Below are positions 1-5,338 of a stretch of DNA of 7,727 nt, one piece after another (within the stretch, counting starts at the first letter, position 1; each line of letters opens with the position of its first letter). The DNA is from Clostridia bacterium (GTDB taxonomy: Bacteria > Bacillota_A > Clostridia > Christensenellales > Aristaeellaceae), in contig WRHG01000084.1 in assembly GCA_009783365.1 (NCBI GenBank), forward strand, positions 1 through 7,727. Direction: 5' to 3'. Both the position numbers and the translations under genes were made by a program. The notes beneath the pieces are model-generated. The model did no database searches and had not been told where the DNA came from. It was given only the letters and a program-made list of their open reading frames with translations.

Positions 1-105
1 GTAATCCCAGCTGTTAGCCAAGCCGCCGTAAATTTCGCTGCCCGGAAAAATGAATCCCCGATTCTTGCATAGGGCCACCAGCTTATCCATGGTTAACGCC
101 GCCAT
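1..105 (-). CDS. glyQS: Glycine--tRNA ligase, single-chain class II type (N-terminal 35 codons, runs off the left edge)
   Basis: This is the start of a class II glycyl-tRNA synthetase, which charges tRNA-Gly with glycine using ATP in the cytoplasm. Only the first 35 residues are in the window. They include the segment [20 protein letters not shown], which I recognise as the N-terminal signature of the homodimeric bacterial/archaeal/eukaryotic type, not the alpha2beta2 GlyQ/GlyS type. The chosen start is the ATG at 105-103: an AGGAGG lies six bases upstream on the minus strand. A second in-frame ATG at 90-88 (residue 6) lacks such a site and is a weaker alternative. A consensus promoter at 193-165 gives a leader of only about 53 nt, too short for a T-box. 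The identity is seen directly in the sequence; motifs 1-3 lie outside the window. Confidence 0.93.
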   Translation of the reverse strand, partial: MAALTMDKLVALCKNRGFIFPGSEIYGGLANSWDY

Positions 106-164
106 ATTGCTCCTCCTGCCTGCGTTTGCTGAAAAGGATAAGGATATGAACTCAGTCGTTTTTT

Positions 165-193
165 ATCATAGCGGGCGCCGGGTGCATTGTCAA
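165..193 (-). promoter_or_regulatory. Consensus sigma-70/sigma-A promoter of glyQS
   Basis: On the minus strand a perfect -35 box TTGACA (193-188) is separated by exactly 17 bp from the -10 box TATGAT (170-165), one mismatch from TATAAT. Transcription should begin near 158, leaving a leader of about 53 nt before the glyQS ATG at 105. The promoter lies 55 bp past the stop of the upstream membrane-protein gene, so glyQS can be expressed independently of that gene pair. Confidence 0.88.
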
Positions 194-209
194 GTTGGCC
201 GCCCGGCGC
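175..209. repeat. GC-rich inverted repeat flanking the glyQS -35 box
   Basis: Two perfect 8-bp arms, GCGCCGGG at 175-182 and CCCGGCGC at 202-209, are separated by 19 bp. The dyad centre (192) falls inside the -35 hexamer (188-193), and one arm occupies the promoter spacer. It is followed by GTTTT on the plus strand, but no plus-strand gene precedes it. On the minus strand an A-run follows rather than a T-run, so it is not a good terminator for the upstream minus-strand genes. An operator or a chance GC-rich palindrome are both possible. Confidence 0.5.
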
Positions 210-247
210 GTTTTCTCCGGTTTGCAGGGCGTGGCTGAACGGTACGA

Positions 248-811
248 TCAATAGGAGTGCGGCCTATTGTGCTGGTAATCGAACATCTTTTGCTGTTTCG
301 GCGGTTTTTTTCGCTTTGGCATGGAGACGCACGAAAGAGCCAGCAGTACCAACGAAGCCCAATATCCCCAGCCAAGCCGCGCCATATTGTATTCCGCAAC
401 TCCGCGGAAGAGTTCCCAGTCTCCCGGCGCCGGTTCCGTAATTGTCTTTGCGGCTTGAAGCAGCGCCGTTGCTTTTTCAAACAGCCAGGACAGGTTTGCC
501 AACCCGGCGGACGCCAAGGGTTTCAGGAAGAAATAGGTCATAATGCCTGCCGTAAACAGGGAAACCGCCGCAACGGATATGCAGAGTTGGTGCGTTCCAC
601 GCCGTGCTGATAAGGATATCAGCGCGAACAGGCCCAAGGCGAAGACGGGAAACAGATACGGCGCCGGAGAAAAGTACAGCCCGGCTGTCAGCCCGGCCAT
701 GCGGTACAGGGGGATATCCTGGCAGACAAACTCCAAAACCGGCCCAAGGGCATAAGACGCCAGCGCGGCCGCGGCGATGAAAAACCGGATGAGGCGGCTC
801 ATAAGTCGCAT
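248..811 (-). CDS. Hypothetical four-helix integral membrane protein (187 aa)
   Basis: I do not recognise a family. The protein is strongly hydrophobic, with probable membrane segments at about residues 8-29, 41-68, 76-96 and 146-163. Between the third and fourth lies a stretch of about 45 residues (about 98-142) that is partly amphipathic and rich in Leu and Ala. It ends in a very basic, Pro/Lys/Gln-rich tail starting K-R-K-K-P-P-K-Q-Q-K (166-175), which is probably cytoplasmic. The start at 811 is supported by AAGGAGG nine bases upstream; the next ATG at 802 is too far from that site. It lies 30 bp downstream of the transglutaminase-like gene on the same strand with no promoter visible between, so the two are probably co-transcribed. 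A role as membrane partner of that secreted protein is inference only. Confidence 0.78.
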   Translation of the reverse strand: MRLMSRLIRFFIAAAALASYALGPVLEFVCQDIPLYRMAGLTAGLYFSPAPYLFPVFALGLFALISLSARRGTHQLCISVAAVSLFTAGIMTYFFLKPLASAGLANLSWLFEKATALLQAAKTITEPAPGDWELFRGVAEYNMARLGWGYWASLVLLALSCVSMPKRKKPPKQQKMFDYQHNRPHSY

Positions 812-841
812 ATGCGGAAACCTCCTTGTGCGGAAGCGGGG

Positions 842-2341
842 TCATCGCGCCTTGATGTACATGCAGAAAAAAATGCCGCCGCCGGCCGATACGCTTGTAC
901 TGCTCAGGGTAAATGAATACGTTTTCCGCAGAATGTCCTGTACGGCTTGACAGAGCGCATCTTTTTCCTTCGGGCTTTTCACCCGCACATAAAAGCGTTC
1001 CTCCCTGCCGTTAAAGTCAGCGGCAATGCGCCGGGCTATGTTCTGTAAATGATCGCCCTGGTAGATCTCGGGCTGATGGACGCCGTTATAGGGAAAGAAG
1101 CCGTCCAGCGCGGCCGCGTCCGGTTTGGGGAGGTGCGTATCGTCCCATCTGTGCGTACTGGACAGATATTCGCCGGTAACATTGCAAAAAGCGTGCATGA
1201 AAGGGAAAGGCTCGCTGTCTATATCATCAAAGGTGACGTCCACATAATACCATGCGCCATCGAGCTCGATCATATTCCAGCCATGAGCTCCCCATTCCTC
1301 GTCGCCGAAACCGGATAATGCGTCTCCCACTACGGTTCTCACGTTAAATCCAGCCATTTTTGCAAGCAGGTAAAACGCGTCCGCATAGCCGGAGCAGTTT
1401 GAACGGCCGTCCAGCAAAACGCCGGCGGCTGTTTTGAAACGCTGCTGTTCCGCGGACCGGGGTATCTCCGCGGCGTTATGGTTGGCGGGGGGATTTTCGT
1501 AACTGTTGACGGAGCAGATGTAATCATGGATGCTTAATTCACGTTCCAGCGCGGAACCATTCCGGGGGTAGCCTTGTTCAAAAAAATCGAGCGCCTTGAT
1601 CATTACGGCCCATTCATCTTCCGTCAAGGAGTAGTCGGATTCTATATGATCAACAGGTCGCCGGTTCTCCGGCCCGGCTGCCGCCCGCCACGCTTCGTCT
1701 GTCATTCCGAGCTCCTGCCCTTTTCGATAAATATACGCCACGCGATCCCCCGCCAGGTAGGGTTCGTCCATCATGACCGTTACGATGCTGTTCCTGGTAA
1801 GGGTGTGGGTATAGGTACGGTTGGGAAACATCATAGTCTGCGCCGCATTCTTAACATCATTTACCGTTAACGGGCTGTTGATCTGAAATTTGATCGAGGT
1901 TGAGCATTTTTCGCGGTGGTACCACAGAAAATCAATCAATTCCTCCTCATTTCGGATCTGCGGCAAGGCGGCGTTTTCCCATGGACCAAGCTCCGGTTTG
2001 GGTACAGGCGGCGGCGTTGGGGTTATGCTTGGCGCGGTCTGCTGGCTGGATGGGGACGGCATACAGGAGGGCGTTGCGAAAGGTTCCGTGCTGTTCCAGC
2101 CGTCCAGCAGCCAAGAGCCAAACGACAGGGGCTTCTGCGGCTTGCCCATCGGCGGAAGTGTGTTCTGCGGATAATCCTGCCCGTTGAGGAGCCAGTCGGC
2201 AAGGATGCCTGCGGCGCCGTTGTCCTCCGCGATCGCCGGTGCGATGGGAGCAAGCAGCATACCTATCAAGCATAAGCAGGATATACGGCGACACCTGTAC
2301 GGCCGCGTATTTTTTTTGCTTGATTCGGCGGCGTTCATCAT
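842..2341 (-). CDS. Secreted transglutaminase-like (cysteine protease fold) protein, 499 aa
   Basis: An exported protein with a transglutaminase-like domain, a papain-like fold used in bacteria for peptide cleavage or cross-linking. Residues 1-38 form a signal peptide: basic N-region (K9, K10, R13, R16, R18, R19), hydrophobic core, and an A-I-A cleavage site before E39. Residues 46-81 carry two copies of a W-L-L-[ND]-G motif (50-54, 77-81), followed by a Pro/Ser/Thr-rich linker (about 87-120). The catalytic domain spans about 265-400 and shows the expected Cys-His-Asp triad: C316 in RSNCSGYADAF, H353 in AHGWN and D368 in YYVDVTFDD. Residues about 430-499 form a further unassigned domain. No ribosome binding site precedes the double ATG at 2341/2338. 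The promoter at 2376-2348 places the predicted transcript start on the first ATG, suggesting a leaderless mRNA. The substrate is unknown; intact triad residues suggest an active enzyme. Confidence 0.87.
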   Translation of the reverse strand: MMNAAESSKKNTRPYRCRRISCLCLIGMLLAPIAPAIAEDNGAAGILADWLLNGQDYPQNTLPPMGKPQKPLSFGSWLLDGWNSTEPFATPSCMPSPSSQQTAPSITPTPPPVPKPELGPWENAALPQIRNEEELIDFLWYHREKCSTSIKFQINSPLTVNDVKNAAQTMMFPNRTYTHTLTRNSIVTVMMDEPYLAGDRVAYIYRKGQELGMTDEAWRAAAGPENRRPVDHIESDYSLTEDEWAVMIKALDFFEQGYPRNGSALERELSIHDYICSVNSYENPPANHNAAEIPRSAEQQRFKTAAGVLLDGRSNCSGYADAFYLLAKMAGFNVRTVVGDALSGFGDEEWGAHGWNMIELDGAWYYVDVTFDDIDSEPFPFMHAFCNVTGEYLSSTHRWDDTHLPKPDAAALDGFFPYNGVHQPEIYQGDHLQNIARRIAADFNGREERFYVRVKSPKEKDALCQAVQDILRKTYSFTLSSTSVSAGGGIFFCMYIKAR

Positions 2342-2347
2342 AAATTC

Positions 2348-2376
2348 AGCTTAGCATTTGTGCTGTTTGCTGTCAA
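2348..2376 (-). promoter_or_regulatory. Promoter of the transglutaminase-like/membrane protein pair
   Basis: On the minus strand TTGACA (2376-2371) is followed after 17 bp by TAAGCT (2353-2348). The -10 box is a weak match (T1, A2 and T6), but it is preceded by TGC, an extended -10 TGN motif that can compensate. Counting from the -10 box, +1 falls at about 2341, the A of the annotated ATG. The -35 is perfect; the -10 assignment is less certain. Confidence 0.6.
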
Positions 2377-2398
2377 TATGCTCGCGGGTCCCGGCAAG

Positions 2399-2427
2399 TT
2401 GACAAAAACAACGGGGGCCGTTATGAT
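2399..2427 (+). promoter_or_regulatory. Consensus promoter of the transporter-phosphodiesterase unit
   Basis: A perfect -35 TTGACA (2399-2404) and a -10 TATGAT (2422-2427) are separated by exactly 17 bp, giving a start near 2434 and a leader of about 70 nt before the transporter ATG at 2504. It is back-to-back with the minus-strand promoter at 2376-2348, the two -35 boxes being 22 bp apart. It also shows that in-frame codons upstream of 2434 are not part of the transporter gene. Confidence 0.88.
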
Positions 2428-2451
2428 TGCACATAGTAAAATGGTTGGCAT

Positions 2452-2478
2452 AAACAAACGGGTCGTCCCGCTTTGTTT
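2452..2478 (+). promoter_or_regulatory. Hairpin in the transporter mRNA leader
   Basis: An 11-bp stem with one bulged C forms between AAACAAACGGG (2452-2462) and the strand CCCG-C-TTTGTTT (2467-2478), closed by the tetraloop TCGT. It lies about 18-45 nt after the predicted transcript start and ends 9 nt before the AAGGAG ribosome binding site (2488-2493). No T-run follows, so it is not a simple terminator. As DNA it is also a near-palindrome that could be an operator; as RNA it could stabilise the mRNA or control translation. Confidence 0.6.
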
Positions 2479-2503
2479 CCGCATAACAAGGAGTGTTGGT
2501 CGC

Positions 2504-3835
2504 ATGAAGCTCAATTACAAGCGTACCGTTTTGGTGGGTCTGGCGTTTCTATCCATCTCCGCCTTCTGGCAAATGTATGATAATGTGGTTCCCCTTATTT
2601 TGAGAGATACGTTTCACCTGGGGGACGACGTGGCCGGCGTGATTATGGCTGTCGACAACATGCTGGCCCTGTTCATGCTTCCTCTTTTCGGTATGCTGTC
2701 GGACAGAACCAGCACGCGGATCGGAAAGCGGATGCCCTACATCCTGGGGGGTACCGCCGCCGCCGTGCTGCTGATGAATATGCTGCCCATCGCTGACAAT
2801 CGTGCAAATCTGCCGCTGTTTATGCTGGCGCTGGGGTTGCTTTTGATCGCCATGTGCGCGTACCGCTCGCCGGCTGTTGCCCTGATGCCGGATGTAACGC
2901 CCAAACCTTTGCGCAGCAAGGGGAATGCCATCATCAACCTGATGGGAGCCCTGGGCGGCGTGTTCACCTTGGGGGTGACCGGTTTCTTGGTTTCCGGGGG
3001 CGGGGAGGGCCGGCAGGACTATACCTTGCTGTTCCTGGCCGTGGGGCTGCTGATGGCGGTGGCGGTAGCGGTTTTGGCCCTGACCGTAAAGGAGAAGAAG
3101 CTGGCGGACGAAGTGGCGGATTTGGAAGCGGCAGAGCCGGAGCCGGAGCCGTGTTCCCGGGATGCGGTTGCAAGCGGGCCCAAGGGCTGGGCTTCCCTGC
3201 CCAAGGATAAGCGTAAAAGCCTGCTTCTCATTTTATGCTCCGTATTCCTCTGGTTTATGGGCTATAATGCCGTGACCACCGCCTTTACCAAGTACGTGGG
3301 AGTGAGCTGGGGCGACGGGGTGAGGGATGCGTCCGAGTACCTGGGCATGGCTTCCCAATACCTGATGATCGCCACGGTGGGCGCTGTGATCAGCTTCCTG
3401 CCTGTTGGTTTTTTGGCTACCCGCTTTGGCCGTAAACGGGTCATCCAGGGAGGCGTTCTGCTGCTTGCCGCCTGTTTTGGGGCAGCCGCGTTTTATCAGA
3501 ACCTGCATCCCAGCGTCTATGGGCTGTTCGCCCTGGTGGGGGTATCCTGGGCAATGATCAACGTCAATTCATATCCCATGGTGGCGGAGATCAGCAAAAG
3601 CGGTGATGTGGGAAAATTTACCGGCTACTATTACGCCTTCTCGATGGCCGCTCAGATTGTTACGCCAATCGTCAGCGGTATCTTACTGCAGCATGTGGGC
3701 TACTGGACGCTTTTTCCCTATGCGGCGCTGATGGTGGCCGGTTCCTTTGTGACCATTTCCCTGACCAGGCATGGTGACAGCAAGCCGATGCCGATGGAGA
3801 GCAAATTGGAAGCTTTCGGCGCAGGGGAGGAGTGA
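2504..3835 (+). CDS. MFS transporter of the GPH/SLC45-like sugar-transporter type, 443 aa
   Basis: A 12-helix secondary transporter of the cytoplasmic membrane. Family features are a TM1 region with W22-Q-M-Y-D26 and VPLIL, and a motif A loop after TM2 with G63, D67, R68, R72, G74, K75 and R76. A helix 4-5 region has R121-S-P, D130, P133 and R137-S, the pattern I associate with glycoside/SLC45-like carriers. A second motif A-like loop, LATRFGRKR, lies at about 304-312. The central cytoplasmic loop (about 196-236) is charged and contains an EPEPEP repeat. The start at 2504 is chosen because AAGGAG lies ten bases upstream and residues follow the family N-terminus; longer in-frame starts fall before the predicted transcript start. 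Its last codons contain the ribosome binding site of the phosphodiesterase gene. A sugar or glycoside substrate is a family-level guess. Confidence 0.85.
   Translation: MKLNYKRTVLVGLAFLSISAFWQMYDNVVPLILRDTFHLGDDVAGVIMAVDNMLALFMLPLFGMLSDRTSTRIGKRMPYILGGTAAAVLLMNMLPIADNRANLPLFMLALGLLLIAMCAYRSPAVALMPDVTPKPLRSKGNAIINLMGALGGVFTLGVTGFLVSGGGEGRQDYTLLFLAVGLLMAVAVAVLALTVKEKKLADEVADLEAAEPEPEPCSRDAVASGPKGWASLPKDKRKSLLLILCSVFLWFMGYNAVTTAFTKYVGVSWGDGVRDASEYLGMASQYLMIATVGAVISFLPVGFLATRFGRKRVIQGGVLLLAACFGAAAFYQNLHPSVYGLFALVGVSWAMINVNSYPMVAEISKSGDVGKFTGYYYAFSMAAQIVTPIVSGILLQHVGYWTLFPYAALMVAGSFVTISLTRHGDSKPMPMESKLEAFGAGEE
3134..3151 (+). repeat. Hexanucleotide repeat, three copies of GAGCCG, inside the transporter gene
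   Basis: Three perfect in-frame copies encode residues 211-216, EPEPEP, in the central cytoplasmic loop. Changes in copy number would keep the frame. The repeat is short and may simply reflect a low-complexity linker. Confidence 0.6.
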
Positions 3836-3837
3836 GC

Positions 3838-4656
3838 ATGGCTTTGTTATGGATTTCGGTAGCTTTATTGTGCCTCGCCGCGCTGTACCTGTGGTGCGTG
3901 GCCCCCGCCCGCCGCCGTCCGGACGCATCGGCTTTCGTGGGCAGGCTGTATGCCCACCGGGGGTTGCACGACGGCAATCAAAAGATAATTGAAAACAGCC
4001 TGACCGCCTTTGGGAGGGCCGTGGACGCAGGCTATGGCATTGAACTGGATGTGCAGCGCACCGCTGACGGACAGGCGGTTGTGTTTCATGACGGGGATCT
4101 GCGGCGAGTCTGCGGCGCCGGGGGAAAGCTGCGCCATTTTTCCTATGAGGAACTGAAAGCCTTTCCATTGCCGGATGGCACGGCCATTCCGCTGTTTTCG
4201 GAGGTGCTGAGGCGGGTGGACGGAAAAGTTCCCCTGATCGTGGAGATCAAGCATGAGGGAGGCGCAGCGCGGAATACAGCCCTGGCCCTGGAGGTTCTGC
4301 GTGATTATACCGGCCCCTATTGCATGGAGTCCTTCCACCCGCTGTCGGTGCGGTATCTGAAGCGCCATGCTCCGAAGGTTCTGCGGGGCCAGCTGGCGGA
4401 CGGCGGCCGCTGGAATGCCGATGATATGGCCCTGCCGTCCCACTTTGCCCTGAAACACCTGTTGGTAAATATGGTTGGCCGCCCGCATTTCGTAGCATAC
4501 TCCTACCCGAAGGATCATACGCTGGCGATGTGGCTGATGAAGCGCGTTTATCGCCCCTATTTGGCGGCATGGACTATTTACGACCAGAAAATCCTGGAGA
4601 AAGCCCATAAAGGCTATGAAATGCTCATTTTCGAGGGATTTTCGCCGGCGGATTGA
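3838..4656 (+). CDS. Membrane-anchored glycerophosphodiester phosphodiesterase family protein, 272 aa
   Basis: Predicted to hydrolyse glycerophosphodiesters to glycerol 3-phosphate and an alcohol. A single hydrophobic segment (residues 2-22) followed by A-R-R-R should anchor it in the membrane; the orientation is not certain. The GDPD catalytic pattern is complete: H40-R41-G42, E52-N53-S54, E69-x-D71, H84-D85 and E136-I-K138, with H40 and H84 the expected acid/base histidines and E69/D71/E136 metal ligands. The length fits the family. The start is ATG 3838, five bases after GGAGGAG; an in-frame GTG at 3832 overlaps that site and is rejected. The transporter stop is only 2 bp upstream, so translation is probably coupled. 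The stop codon (4654-4656) lies inside the next promoter's -35 box. The true substrate could be another phosphodiester, such as a lipid head group or teichoic acid fragment. Confidence 0.92.
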   Translation: MALLWISVALLCLAALYLWCVAPARRRPDASAFVGRLYAHRGLHDGNQKIIENSLTAFGRAVDAGYGIELDVQRTADGQAVVFHDGDLRRVCGAGGKLRHFSYEELKAFPLPDGTAIPLFSEVLRRVDGKVPLIVEIKHEGGAARNTALALEVLRDYTGPYCMESFHPLSVRYLKRHAPKVLRGQLADGGRWNADDMALPSHFALKHLLVNMVGRPHFVAYSYPKDHTLAMWLMKRVYRPYLAAWTIYDQKILEKAHKGYEMLIFEGFSPAD

Positions 4657-4681
4657 CAACCGCCCGGCAGTTGGGTATAAT
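4653..4681 (+). promoter_or_regulatory. Perfect consensus promoter of the greA-lysS unit
   Basis: TTGACA (4653-4658), a spacer of exactly 17 bp, and TATAAT (4676-4681) match the sigma-70/sigma-A consensus at every position. Transcription should start near 4688. The -35 box contains the TGA stop of the phosphodiesterase gene, so the promoter starts within the last codons of the previous gene and no terminator separates the two units. Confidence 0.92.
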
Positions 4682-4724
4682 ACACCAGGGTTGCCGCCCC
4701 GGACCCATCTCCCGTAAAAAATTT

Positions 4725-4760
4725 GCACCGTGAAGCCCGTTTGCGACGGCTGGACGGTGC
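4725..4760 (+). promoter_or_regulatory. Stem-loop in the greA leader
   Basis: The predicted leader (about 4688-4836) is roughly 150 nt. It contains a perfect 7-bp outer stem, GCACCGT (4725-4731) with ACGGTGC (4754-4760). An inner stem, AGCCCGT (4734-4740) with ACGGCT (4746-4751), has one bulged C and a five-base loop. GAAGCC (4732-4737) can instead pair with GGCTTC (4775-4780), which excludes the first structure. No T-run follows. The function is unknown; leader control of greA is plausible but unproven here. Confidence 0.5.
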
Positions 4761-4836
4761 TTATCTGCTATATAGGCTTCGCAAAGAAGATCCCGGAGAA
4801 GAATTGGAGCCGGCGCCAACGAAAGGAGATACCACC

Positions 4837-5319
4837 ATGACGGATGCGGAAAAAAAGATCGTGTTGACCCGCGAGGGTTTTGCTAAATTGGAAAGAGACC
4901 TTGAATACTATACGGGCGTGCGGCGCAACGAGATCGCGGAGCAGATCGCCTTGGCGCGCGGCTTTGGCGATTTGAGCGAGAACGCCGAGTATGATGAAGC
5001 GAAAAATGAACAAAGCCGTATTGAAGCCAAGATTATCGATATGGAGAACACACTGCGCAACTGCATCGTCATTGAGGACGACGAGGTGGGTACCGAGAGC
5101 GTAGGCGTCGGCAATACCGTGCGTGTAAAGAATCTGACCTTAAAAATCGATCAGGTGATTACCATCGTGGGCGCCAACGAGACCGACCCCAAGGCTATGA
5201 AAATAAGCCTTGACAGCCCCATCGGCGCGGCCCTCCTGGGGAAAAAGGTGGGGCAGACGATAACCGTGGACGTACCCGCAGGTCATTTGAAACTGAAGGT
5301 GGAGGAAATATCCCGATGA
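4837..5319 (+). CDS. greA: Transcription elongation factor GreA, 160 aa
   Basis: GreA rescues backtracked RNA polymerase by stimulating cleavage of the transcript 3' end through the secondary channel. The protein has the two-domain Gre layout. An N-terminal coiled coil (about 5-75) has the tip motif GDLSENAEYDEAKNEQ, with the acidic tip residues D45 and E48 present. A C-terminal FKBP-like domain (about 82-160) contains the segment SLDSPIGAALLGKKVGQ. The length is usual for the family (about 158). The start at 4837 is set by AAGGAG eight bases upstream and by the family N-terminus; a longer in-frame reading from TTG 4723 has no ribosome binding site. The gene is first in a unit with lysS, 19 bp downstream, behind a perfect consensus promoter and a structured leader. 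Confidence 0.97.
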   Translation: MTDAEKKIVLTREGFAKLERDLEYYTGVRRNEIAEQIALARGFGDLSENAEYDEAKNEQSRIEAKIIDMENTLRNCIVIEDDEVGTESVGVGNTVRVKNLTLKIDQVITIVGANETDPKAMKISLDSPIGAALLGKKVGQTITVDVPAGHLKLKVEEISR

Positions 5320-5338
5320 CACCAAAGGAGGCAGGCGA

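Noticed and set aside
175..214. Hairpin followed by TTTT as a plus-strand intrinsic terminator
   Set aside because: No plus-strand gene lies upstream, the loop is 19 nt, and it coincides with the glyQS promoter. On the minus strand it is followed by A residues, so it does not terminate the upstream gene pair either.
50..238. Plus-strand 62-residue open frame at the left edge
   Set aside because: It overlaps the clear glyQS start and its promoter on the opposite strand, has no ribosome binding site, and its residues resemble no family.
2360..2503. Longer N-terminus for the transporter, starting at 2360
   Set aside because: The added 48 residues span the promoter and the leader hairpin, begin before the predicted transcript start, and lack a ribosome binding site; ATG 2504 has a good one.
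3865..4728. 287-residue minus-strand open frame across the phosphodiesterase gene
   Set aside because: It lies almost wholly opposite a gene with a complete catalytic signature and has no recognisable domain or ribosome binding site; long antisense frames are common in GC-rich DNA.
4723..4836. Longer N-terminus for GreA, starting at TTG 4723
   Set aside because: No ribosome binding site there, the added 38 residues are not GreA-like, and ATG 4837 has AAGGAG at ideal spacing.
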